Source: Flavobacteriaceae bacterium
GTDB lineage: Bacteria; Bacteroidota; Bacteroidia; Flavobacteriales; Flavobacteriaceae
Reading direction: 5' to 3'
DNA: 5,612 bases
Assembly: GCA_947461915.1 (NCBI GenBank)
Contig: CANHNG010000137.1
Span: 1 to 5,612, forward strand
Of this stretch, positions 1 to 5,612 are shown piece by piece. Under the pieces are notes generated by a model. It was given only the letters and a program-made list of their open reading frames with translations. It had not been told where the DNA came from and searched no databases. A program made the translations under genes and the position numbers. Within the stretch, counting starts at the first letter, position 1. The number at the start of each line of letters is the position of its first letter.

Positions 1-188
1 ACATCTTTAATCGCTTGTGGTTGCGTCAAGGACAATAAATCGTTGTTCCCTTTGAGCGAATGCGGAAAATCTTTGAAGTGTTCCCCTCGGAAATCTTCTT
101 CAGAAAAGTTATAGCGTTGCAACATCGTTCCCATAGCTCCGTCGAGTACGAGAATTCGTTTTTTTATTGCTTCTTGAATTGTAGACAT
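1..188 (-). CDS. metH: Homocysteine S-methyltransferase, N-terminal fragment of a MetH-type methionine synthase (cut by left window edge)
   Basis: The first 62 codons of a gene that runs off the left edge are visible. The ATG is at 188-186, preceded by an A-rich stretch (AAAAAAGAACT) rather than a clear Shine-Dalgarno. The protein starts [20 protein letters not shown] and continues with [18 protein letters not shown]. The DGAMGTMLQ motif near residues 16-24 is the hallmark N-terminus of the cobalamin-dependent MetH homocysteine-binding barrel, which methylates homocysteine to methionine in the cytoplasm. The zinc-binding cysteines lie outside the window, so catalytic competence cannot be judged. 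Many flavobacteria split MetH into a short homocysteine-methyltransferase protein and a separate folate/B12-binding protein (family knowledge from memory); which form this is cannot be seen. It lies downstream of the sulfite reduction operon behind a probable terminator, on the same strand, and would use homocysteine made from the operon's sulfide. A BHMT-like enzyme is the less likely alternative. Confidence 0.85.
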   Translation of the reverse strand, partial: MSTIQEAIKKRILVLDGAMGTMLQRYNFSEEDFRGEHFKDFPHSLKGNNDLLSLTQPQAIKD

Positions 189-232
189 AGTTCTTTTTTA
201 TAAAATCCTAATTTTAAAGATTTTTCAGGTTT

Positions 233-258
233 AAATTTTCACTCTATTTAGAAAATTT
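233..258. promoter_or_regulatory. AT-rich inverted repeat in the metH leader, possible operator or hairpin
   Basis: A perfect 8-bp inverted repeat, AAATTTTC (233-240) and GAAAATTT (251-258), flanks a 10-nt spacer. It sits about 45 nt upstream of the metH-type start codon and about 19 nt past the terminator hairpin. The two-fold symmetry could be an operator for a dimeric regulator, or a weak AU-rich hairpin in the 5' leader. In such AT-rich sequence a chance occurrence is a real possibility. No regulator can be named. Confidence 0.3.
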
Positions 259-276
259 GGAATTGCAAAGTAAAGC

Positions 277-310
277 AATAGCCTTACCACTTGCAAGTAG
301 TAAGGCTATT
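277..310 (-). terminator. Probable intrinsic terminator of the sulfite reduction operon
   Basis: A perfect 11-bp stem is formed by AATAGCCTTAC (277-287) and GTAAGGCTATT (300-310). The inner sequence is itself palindromic (ACTTGCAAGT, 289-298). The hairpin starts 24 nt beyond the FNR stop codon on the minus strand and precedes metH. The tract that follows on the minus strand (GCTTTACTTTGC) is T-rich but interrupted, so it is not a textbook U-run. On the plus strand a short TTTT follows, but no gene there needs a terminator. Position and stem quality favour a terminator for the upstream operon; a regulatory leader hairpin for metH is the alternative. Confidence 0.62.
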
Positions 311-334
311 TTGGCACTGATTGTAAATTAGTGT

Positions 335-1387
335 TTACGTTATTGCTTTTACCACTGCTTTCGGAGCCTCTTTTCTGGTTCCGTCAAAGCCGTCAATACC
401 ACTTACGGTGGTGTATTTCATTACGTGTTTCTTGCCTGGATTGATAATTTGATAGGCCGCCTGACACATCATCGTGGCTTCATGGAATCCGCAAAGGATC
501 AATTTTAATTTTCCTGGATAGGTATTTACGTCACCAATGGCAAAAATTCCCGGAATATTGGTTTGATAATCTAAAGCATTATTGACTTTAATGGCATTTT
601 TTTCTATTTCCAATCCCCAGTTGGCAATAGGTCCTAATTTTGGGGTCAATCCAAAAAGCGGAATGAAATAATCCGTAGGGATGTTTCTATGAGCTCCATC
701 AATATCTACGTCAACCGATTCTAAATGTTCCGCTCCATTCAAACCAACCACTTCTCCTGGAGTTATCATTTTAATTTTACCCGCATCTTTTAATTCTTGC
801 ACTTTCTCAACAGAGTCAAGAGCTCCTCTAAATTCATTTCTTCTATGAATCAAAGTCACTTCAGAAGCAACATTGGCCAAGAAAATACTCCAATCCAAAG
901 CAGAATCTCCACCACCAGATATTACGACTCTTTTATCACGAAATTTCTCTGGATTCTTGATGAAGTATTTAATCCCTTTGTCTTCGTAGAATTCGATATC
1001 CTCGATTAACGGTTTTCTGGGCTCGAAACTTCCTAAACCTCCTGCAATCGCAACAACCGAAGCGTGGAATTTTTTTCCTTTATTTGACGTTACAATAAAG
1101 CTTCCGTCTTCTTGTTTCTCTATAGTTTCGGCACGTTCACCCAAAGTAAATCCTGGTTCGAATTGTTTGATTTGTTCCATTAAATTATCAACCAAATCAC
1201 CTGCTAAAACTTCTGGAAAACCCGGAATATCATAGATGGGTTTTTTAGGGTACAATTCCGAAAGTTGCCCTCCTGGTTGTGGCAAAGCGTCAAGAATGTG
1301 ACATTTTAATTTTAATAATCCTGCCTCGAAAACGGTAAATAATCCTGTTGGTCCCGCTCCTATTATAAGTATGTCTGTTTTAACCAT
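335..1387 (-). CDS. Ferredoxin-NADP+ reductase, thioredoxin-reductase-like type (FAD/NADPH flavoprotein)
   Basis: This 350-residue cytoplasmic flavoprotein transfers electrons between NADPH and ferredoxin. It shows the two-dinucleotide-domain layout of the TrxR superfamily: an N-terminal FAD motif GAGPTG (10-15), a central NADPH motif GGGDSA (158-163) followed by HRR (181-183, the usual 2'-phosphate contact), and a C-terminal FAD motif IGDV (284-287). It has only three scattered cysteines (29, 299, 308) and lacks the CxxC disulfide of true thioredoxin reductases. Its length and C-terminal extension (GIDGFDGTRKE) match the YumC/Chlorobium TrxR-like FNR family. Tyr52 may be the residue that stacks on the flavin in that family (inference). 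It starts 4 nt after the stop of the siroheme gene and is the last gene before the terminator hairpin, so it probably feeds electrons to the ferredoxin-type sulfite reductase of the operon. Annotation pipelines may call it simply NAD(P)/FAD-dependent oxidoreductase. Confidence 0.88.
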   Translation of the reverse strand: MVKTDILIIGAGPTGLFTVFEAGLLKLKCHILDALPQPGGQLSELYPKKPIYDIPGFPEVLAGDLVDNLMEQIKQFEPGFTLGERAETIEKQEDGSFIVTSNKGKKFHASVVAIAGGLGSFEPRKPLIEDIEFYEDKGIKYFIKNPEKFRDKRVVISGGGDSALDWSIFLANVASEVTLIHRRNEFRGALDSVEKVQELKDAGKIKMITPGEVVGLNGAEHLESVDVDIDGAHRNIPTDYFIPLFGLTPKLGPIANWGLEIEKNAIKVNNALDYQTNIPGIFAIGDVNTYPGKLKLILCGFHEATMMCQAAYQIINPGKKHVMKYTTVSGIDGFDGTRKEAPKAVVKAIT

Positions 1388-1391
1388 TTTT

Positions 1392-2024
1392 TTATTCTTT
1401 ATTTTTTAATGCTTCTGTAATTTCATTCATTTTTTGGACTTTCTCTTCAAAATCCCCTTTTAATGTTTTGCGATATTCGTTTAGGTTTTCTACCATTTTG
1501 TTAATATCATCTGGAATTATTTCTTCGAAAAATTCCCTTAATCTTTTGGCTGTTGTGGGTGATTTTCCATTAGTGGAAATGGCAATTTTCACATTTCCTT
1601 TGGTCACAATTCCACCCAAATAATAATCGCATAATGGCGGCGTATCGGCAATATTGCAAATCAAATATCTTTTTCTTGACAAATCATACACCCGTTTGTT
1701 AACTTTCAAATCATCGGTACAAGCTATCACCATATGCCTTTTGCGAAGCATCCAGCGATTGAATTTTTTGTACGTCAATTGAACCGAAGGATGTTTTTGA
1801 GCCAAAACTTCCAATTCCGGAAGAAACCTTGGCGCAACCACCTCAACATCTGCGTTCGGACTGGATTTCAACAAGAACGATAATTTTTCCAATCCTACAT
1901 TTCCTCCGCCTACAATGAGCACCTTGAGGTTATGCAGCTTTAAAAAAACAGGATATAGTTCGTTTCTTTCCAATGGAGAGAGAGCCAAATCCTGATTATT
2001 GGAAAAAGTTTTGCTTTCTTCCAT
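1392..2024 (-). CDS. Bifunctional precorrin-2 dehydrogenase / sirohydrochlorin ferrochelatase (Met8/CysG N-terminal type)
   Basis: It converts precorrin-2 to sirohydrochlorin with NAD+ and then inserts Fe2+ to give siroheme. I chose the ATG at 2024-2022 (210 aa) because it overlaps the cobA stop as TAATG, a classic coupling arrangement; an upstream in-frame ATG at 2039 would give 215 aa and a 16-nt overlap. Residue numbers here use the 210-aa form. The Rossmann motif VGGGNVGLEK lies at about 38-47. CNIADTP (about 123-129) aligns with the CNVVDAP of E. coli CysG, so Asp127 matches its catalytic Asp104. AISTNGKSP aligns with AVSSGGTSP, putting Thr151 at the position of the phosphorylated Ser128 of Salmonella CysG. 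A helical C-terminal tail follows. About 20 residues precede the conserved RNELYP segment, longer than I expect for this family. The methyltransferase half of CysG is the separate upstream cobA. Confidence 0.85.
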   Translation of the reverse strand: MEESKTFSNNQDLALSPLERNELYPVFLKLHNLKVLIVGGGNVGLEKLSFLLKSSPNADVEVVAPRFLPELEVLAQKHPSVQLTYKKFNRWMLRKRHMVIACTDDLKVNKRVYDLSRKRYLICNIADTPPLCDYYLGGIVTKGNVKIAISTNGKSPTTAKRLREFFEEIIPDDINKMVENLNEYRKTLKGDFEEKVQKMNEITEALKNKE

Positions 2025-2806
2025 TAGTCTCTGGCACAAACTTTATTGAATGCAAATTCTTCGTAATAACCTTTTAACCTGTTTCTTTCGCTTACCACCT
2101 CTCCTATTACAATAATCGCAGGAGAACTTAGTTGATGTTCCTTTACTACTTGCAAAATAGAATTTATGGTTCCGATGCCTACTTTTTCGTTGGGCATTGT
2201 ACCGTTTTGGATAATCGCCACGGGAGTTTCCCCTTTGGATTCTTTTTGGAATAAAGAAACAATTTGTGCCAATTTACTCATTCCCATCAAAATCACTACT
2301 GTTGCCGATGATTTTGCCGCTAAAGCCACATCATTGGACAAATTCCTGTCGGATGTGGTTCCTGTGATGACCCAAAAACTTTCGGAAACCCCTCTTTTAG
2401 TCAAAGAGATCCCTTGGTTTGCAGGCACCGCAATTGATGAGGAAAGACCAGGTACAACAAAAGTGGGAATTCCAAAACTTTCAATATATTCAATTTCTTC
2501 ACTTCCTCGTCCAAAAATAAAAGAATCGCCTCCTTTTAGCCGCACTACATTTCCATAAGTAAGTGCATTGTCAACTATCAGTTGATTGATTTGGTCTTGA
2601 GAATATTCGTGGAAGCCAATCCTTTTACCCACAAATATTTTTATGGATTTCTTCGGGGCATGCACCAATAATTCCTCATTAGACAAGGCATCATACAACA
2701 CCACATTCGCTTCAGCAAGTGCTTTTACTCCTTTCAGAGTGAGTAAATCCGGATCTCCAGGGCCAGCGCCCACTAAAGTTACTTTGGGTTGAATATGTTT
2801 ATTCAT
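2024..2806 (-). CDS. cobA: Uroporphyrinogen-III C-methyltransferase (SAM-dependent, siroheme synthesis)
   Basis: This 260-residue cytoplasmic enzyme uses two SAM molecules to methylate uroporphyrinogen III at C2 and C7, giving precorrin-2 for siroheme (and potentially B12). Family motifs are in order: GAGPGDPDLLTLKG (13-26), VGKRIGFH (59-66), VRLKGGDSFIFGRGSEE (88-104), VVPGLSSSIAVP (117-128), GISLTKRG (132-139), a VILMGM strand (171-176) and PAIIVIGEVV (229-238). These align with the C-terminal half of E. coli CysG (for example VRLKGGDPFIFGRGGEE). The length is normal for a stand-alone enzyme. The start ATG at 2806-2804 overlaps the sulfite reductase stop by 8 nt, and the stop overlaps the next gene's ATG, so the three are translated from one message and probably coupled. 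Placement directly after the sulfite reductase indicates that its product is meant for siroheme rather than cobalamin. Confidence 0.95.
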   Translation of the reverse strand: MNKHIQPKVTLVGAGPGDPDLLTLKGVKALAEANVVLYDALSNEELLVHAPKKSIKIFVGKRIGFHEYSQDQINQLIVDNALTYGNVVRLKGGDSFIFGRGSEEIEYIESFGIPTFVVPGLSSSIAVPANQGISLTKRGVSESFWVITGTTSDRNLSNDVALAAKSSATVVILMGMSKLAQIVSLFQKESKGETPVAIIQNGTMPNEKVGIGTINSILQVVKEHQLSSPAIIVIGEVVSERNRLKGYYEEFAFNKVCARD

Positions 2807-4889
2807 TTGCTAAATCTTTGGCTCTATAATTTTCGATGTTTTCAAAAAAAGTAACCCCTTCTTGAATGTATTTTTTGGCAAATTCAGCAGAAGGTTCGTT
2901 TTTGTTGATTTGGTAAACCAAATCCTTGAAAGACGAATCCAACTCGATTTTTTTGCTTTCGATAAAAACCGTGTCAAATAAATCGATTATCCCTGCGTGG
3001 TGATTCGTTTTTTGATCTTCAGAAAGCAATAAGGCTTTAGCTCCATTTACAAATCCAGCATAGGCCAAATAAATGGCATCTGCCCATTTTTGATCTTCGA
3101 AGGCTTCCTGGGCAAAAGTCATTTTATCTTTGGCTTCAAATATCAAAGTCGCAACCAAATCAATAACCACACCTGCGCATTCCCCAACACCAACTGCTTT
3201 TACGTAGTTATCGGCATTTCCCCAATCTACAAAGTCCGCTTCGGTAAGGTTGGTTATATCGGCTAATGGTTTTAGAAATTCATAGAAATATTTCTCCCCT
3301 TTGGCATCATAATAATTCAAGAATGATTGTCCGTTGGCATTTGCATCAAAATCATTTAAGATAAAACGCAAGGCGTCCGGTCCTCTACGACTTGGGATTT
3401 TGATTACTTTATCAGAAAATCTTCCTTCGCCATTTCCTAAAATACCGCCCCCTAATAATACCTGAAGTGCTGGCGCCACTAATTTTCCTGAATTGATAGA
3501 CATTCCCTGAAAACCAATTTCGGCCATATTGTGTTGTCCACAGGCATTCATACACCCACTGATTTTAATGGCTATTTCCCGATTGTTGCTGTATTGTGGG
3601 TATTCTGTTGCTAAAACACGCTCTAGTTCCGTCGCAATTCCCGTGCTGCTCGCAATTCCTAAATTACAGGTATCCGTTCCTGGACAAGCGGTAATATCAC
3701 CAATAGTATTGTATCCTAAAGTCACAAAATCCAATTTGGCTAATTCTTGGTAGAAAAATGGCAGATTTTCTTCCTTTACATGACGAATCAAAATGTCTTG
3801 TCTTAGAGAAAAACGCAATTCATTAGCCGCATAATTTTTTATTAGTTGCGCCAATGATCTTGCTTTGTCGGTATAAAAATCCCCTAAAGCCACTTTGATT
3901 CCAATCGCTACATAGCCAGACTGTTTTTGGGAAATCACATTCGATTTTTTCCAAGCTTCGAATGCGGCAATGTCGTCTATTGCTACTTTTGGAGCCTCCA
4001 ATAATGGGGCAGGAATTTCACCGTCAAAAGCGGTAGTGTCGATTTCAACAGTTTGATAGGATAACGCTTTTTTCTCTTCGTCAATCAATCTTAAAAATTC
4101 CTCTCTACCAATTTCCTTAATTAAGAATTTCATACGGGCTTTCAAACGTTTGGCTCTTTCGCCGTAACGGTCAAATATTCTCAAAACTCCTTCGGTTGTT
4201 GGGATAATTTGGTTTACCGGAATAAATTCAGATAACAATTCAGCATGGTGTGGTTGTGAACCTAATCCACCGCCCAACATTACTTTGAATCCTCTTTCTC
4301 CGTTTACCACTTTTGGAATAAATCCTAAATCATGTAAATAACTCAAAGCAGTGTCCTTATCCGAAGAGGAAAACGACATTTTGAATTTACGTCCCATTTC
4401 TTGACAAACCGGGTTTCTTAAGAAAAATTGGAACAGTGCGTGTGCATAAGGCGACACATCAAAAGGTTCTTCTGTATCGATTCCTGCAGTTTCACTGGCG
4501 GTAATGTTTCTTACCGTGTTGCCGCATGCCTCCCGAAGCGTAACATCATCTTTTTCTAATTCAGCCCAAAGTTGTGGGGTTCTATCTAAACTCACGTAGT
4601 GAATTTGAATATCCTGACGCGTTGTAATATGTAAACGTCCCGTTGAATATTCGTCAGAAACTTTAGTGATACGCAACAATTGTTCGCTTGTGACTTTTCC
4701 AAATGGTAATTTGATACGAATCATTTGAACCCCTTCCTGACGTTGACCATAAACTCCTCTAGCCAGACGAAGGCTTCGGAAACGTTCATCATCAATTTTT
4801 CCGTCACGGAATAAGGCAATTTTTTTCTCTAAATCGATGATGTCTTTTTGGACAATCGGATTTTCTATTTCTGTTCTAAAACTTTCCAT
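2799..4889 (-). CDS. Ferredoxin-type assimilatory sulfite reductase (siroheme/4Fe-4S) with C-terminal HEPN-like domain
   Basis: This 696-residue cytoplasmic enzyme of the nitrite/sulfite reductase family reduces sulfite to sulfide with six electrons. Two ferredoxin-like/catalytic repeats span about 50-270 and 320-540. The 4Fe-4S/siroheme ligands are visible as CPGTDTC (Cys402, Cys408) and CMNAC (Cys446, Cys450). Anion-binding residues align with E. coli CysI: Arg91 in TTRQDIQ, Arg127 in NTVRNIT, Lys168 and Lys170 in GRKFK. Lys170 favours sulfite over nitrite reductase, where plant enzymes have Asn. About 570-690 is an extra helical segment resembling a HEPN domain (YAGFVNGAKALLL, then NHHAGIIDLFDTVF) with no Arg-x4-6-His RNase motif, so it is more likely structural or binding than nucleolytic. 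No CysJ-type flavoprotein is present; electrons probably come from ferredoxin via the FNR of the operon. The start follows an A/G-rich leader (AGAAAAAG). Siroheme genes follow with overlap. Confidence 0.9.
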   Translation of the reverse strand: MESFRTEIENPIVQKDIIDLEKKIALFRDGKIDDERFRSLRLARGVYGQRQEGVQMIRIKLPFGKVTSEQLLRITKVSDEYSTGRLHITTRQDIQIHYVSLDRTPQLWAELEKDDVTLREACGNTVRNITASETAGIDTEEPFDVSPYAHALFQFFLRNPVCQEMGRKFKMSFSSSDKDTALSYLHDLGFIPKVVNGERGFKVMLGGGLGSQPHHAELLSEFIPVNQIIPTTEGVLRIFDRYGERAKRLKARMKFLIKEIGREEFLRLIDEEKKALSYQTVEIDTTAFDGEIPAPLLEAPKVAIDDIAAFEAWKKSNVISQKQSGYVAIGIKVALGDFYTDKARSLAQLIKNYAANELRFSLRQDILIRHVKEENLPFFYQELAKLDFVTLGYNTIGDITACPGTDTCNLGIASSTGIATELERVLATEYPQYSNNREIAIKISGCMNACGQHNMAEIGFQGMSINSGKLVAPALQVLLGGGILGNGEGRFSDKVIKIPSRRGPDALRFILNDFDANANGQSFLNYYDAKGEKYFYEFLKPLADITNLTEADFVDWGNADNYVKAVGVGECAGVVIDLVATLIFEAKDKMTFAQEAFEDQKWADAIYLAYAGFVNGAKALLLSEDQKTNHHAGIIDLFDTVFIESKKIELDSSFKDLVYQINKNEPSAEFAKKYIQEGVTFFENIENYRAKDLANE

Positions 4890-4973
4890 CTTTTTCTTGC
4901 TTTTGGCTAATAGCTTTTTTGTTATCGTATTTTTTCTAATTTCTAATGGCTAAAAGCCAATAGTTAATTTTTT
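4890..4973. repeat. cysN-sulfite reductase spacer with small hairpin and repeated words
   Basis: This 84-nt gap is the only sizeable spacer inside the operon. An imperfect hairpin, CTAaTGGCT-AAA-AGCCAaTAG, lies at 4943-4963 (8 base pairs with one A-A mismatch). The related word TTGGCTAATAGC at 4904-4915 shares GGCTAA with it and can also pair with AGCCAA at 4955-4960. A perfect tandem TTCTAAT pair lies at 4934-4947. The GGCTAA/AGCCAATAG words resemble degenerate intergenic repeats that I recall from flavobacterial genomes (memory, not checked). I see no T-run typical of a strong terminator and no clear Bacteroidota promoter (TTTG...TAnnTTTG), so read-through from cysN into the reductase gene is likely, with possible attenuation or processing here. 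Confidence 0.45.
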
Positions 4974-5612
4974 TTATCGGATAAAACCAACTCCCGCAGT
5001 TGTGTTTGTTGCAGCGTCTATTAAAATAAAAGCCCCGTTCGATTTGTTGTCATTATAGGCGTCAAAATAAATGGCTTTGCTCAATTTAATATTTACTTCA
5101 CCTATTTCGTTTATCGCCAATTGACTAGCTTCTTTTGTTCCTGAAAAATCAGTTGCAATAATATTTTTCACGCTCTCGATTTTCGCCAAAACTCTATTCG
5201 TGTTGTGTTGCACGAAATATTTTGCTCCTGGAACCAATTTTTTACTGTCCATCCAACAAATCGTTGTATTGATGTCTTTTTCGATTTTAGGAAGTTCACT
5301 CGATTTTACAATCATGTCTCCTCTAGTGACATTGATATCATTTTCTAATTCCAATGTGATAGAAGAACCAGCGGTTGCTTCATCAAATTGTTGGTCAAAA
5401 AAGTGAATGTTGGTTACTACGGATTCCGTCAAAGAAGGAAGTACCGTTACCGCATCGCCCACTTTAATATTGTTTCCGTATAGTTTTCCGGCATAGCCTC
5501 TAAAATCGTGGTATTGCTCTGTTTTTGGTCGAATTACGGTTTGAACAGGAAAACGCGCTTTGCCTTTTTCATACACATCTTTAGGTTCTAAAGCTTCCAA
5601 ATGTTGCAGGAT
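4974..5612 (-). CDS. cysN: Sulfate adenylyltransferase subunit 1 (ATP sulfurylase GTPase subunit), C-terminal half, cut by right window edge
   Basis: The last 212 residues of CysN are present, open to the window edge in frame; the GTPase domain lies outside. The visible part corresponds to the two beta-barrel domains that follow the EF-Tu-like G domain. It begins ILQHLEALEPKD, the linker after the G domain, then RFPVQTVIRP, DFRGYAGKLYGNNIKVGD and VLPS, which match the CysN pattern RFPVQyVxRP...DFRGxxGxxxxGxxxVGDxVxxLPS. It ends GAFILIDAATNTTAGVGFIR and stops, like E. coli CysN (GAFIVID). No APS kinase (CysC) domain is fused at the C-terminus. CysN hydrolyses GTP to drive CysD-catalysed formation of APS from sulfate and ATP in the cytoplasm; cysD is expected just upstream, beyond the edge. 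A leucine codon (TTG) at 5600 is internal and not the start. An 84-nt spacer separates it from the sulfite reductase gene. Confidence 0.92.
   Translation of the reverse strand: MLQHLEALEPKDVYEKGKARFPVQTVIRPKTEQYHDFRGYAGKLYGNNIKVGDAVTVLPSLTESVVTNIHFFDQQFDEATAGSSITLELENDINVTRGDMIVKSSELPKIEKDINTTICWMDSKKLVPGAKYFVQHNTNRVLAKIESVKNIIATDFSGTKEASQLAINEIGEVNIKLSKAIYFDAYNDNKSNGAFILIDAATNTTAGVGFIR

Noticed and set aside
189..276. Possible SAM, SAM-II or cobalamin riboswitch upstream of the metH-type gene
   Set aside because: The leader between the terminator hairpin and the start is only 88 nt, and I find no conserved aptamer core. It is far too short for a cobalamin or SAM-I element.
265..280. Bacteroidota-type promoter (TAnnTTTG) from the minus-strand sequence TACTTTGC
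   Set aside because: The spacing inside the -7 element is one base short, and no convincing TTTG -33 element lies at the right distance, so I cannot support a promoter call.
335..1387. Thioredoxin reductase identity for the flavoprotein
   Set aside because: The fold motifs are shared, but the redox-active CxxC in the NADPH domain is missing; the TrxR-like FNR family fits better.
2166..2558. 130-codon open frame on the plus strand inside cobA, and shorter plus-strand frames at 797-1009, 3529-3753 and 5200-5406
   Set aside because: Each lies wholly within a well-conserved minus-strand gene, shows no recognisable domain and is best explained as a shadow frame.
2799..4889. Assimilatory nitrite reductase identity for the siroheme enzyme
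   Set aside because: The RKFK motif with a second lysine, and the context of cysN and siroheme genes, favour sulfite; plant nitrite reductases carry Asn at that second position.
5598..5600. TTG at 5600 as a translation start of a separate 208-residue protein
   Set aside because: The frame stays open to the window edge and the residues before it (ILQH) continue the CysN linker, so this is an internal leucine.

Overview
The window reads almost entirely on the minus strand. It carries an AT-rich assimilatory sulfate reduction cluster that looks like a member of the Bacteroidota, most probably Flavobacterium or a close flavobacterial relative. That placement rests on the low GC content, A-rich ribosome entry regions without clear Shine-Dalgarno sequences, a sulfite reductase with a C-terminal HEPN-like domain, and a thioredoxin-reductase-like FNR in the same operon. 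It comes from family recognition and gene order, not from a database search.

In transcription order (right to left) the layout is: the C-terminal half of cysN (sulfate adenylyltransferase GTPase subunit, cut by the right edge); an 84-nt gap with a small hairpin and repeated GGCTAA/TTCTAAT words; a 696-residue siroheme/4Fe-4S sulfite reductase; cobA (uroporphyrinogen-III C-methyltransferase, overlapping the reductase by 8 nt); a Met8/CysG-N-like precorrin-2 dehydrogenase/sirohydrochlorin ferrochelatase (coupled to cobA through TAATG if the inner start is used); and a ferredoxin-NADP+ reductase (4-nt gap). A 146-nt gap follows, holding a strong 11-bp hairpin that is probably the operon terminator, then an AT-rich inverted repeat. 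Last comes the first 62 codons of a homocysteine S-methyltransferase (MetH N-terminal type), cut by the left edge.

The genes form one pathway. CysN, with CysD expected outside the window, activates sulfate to APS. The reductase makes sulfide from sulfite. CobA and the Met8-like enzyme make the siroheme the reductase needs. The FNR probably supplies electrons from NADPH through ferredoxin, in place of the CysJ flavoprotein used by enterobacteria. Sulfide then feeds homocysteine or cysteine synthesis, and the MetH-type enzyme methylates homocysteine to methionine.

I see no mobile element, CRISPR array, tRNA, rRNA or broken gene. The plus strand holds only shadow frames. This is mainly a conserved metabolic operon; the points worth a second look are the HEPN domain on the reductase, the extended N-terminus of the Met8-like protein, and the structured intergenic spacers.
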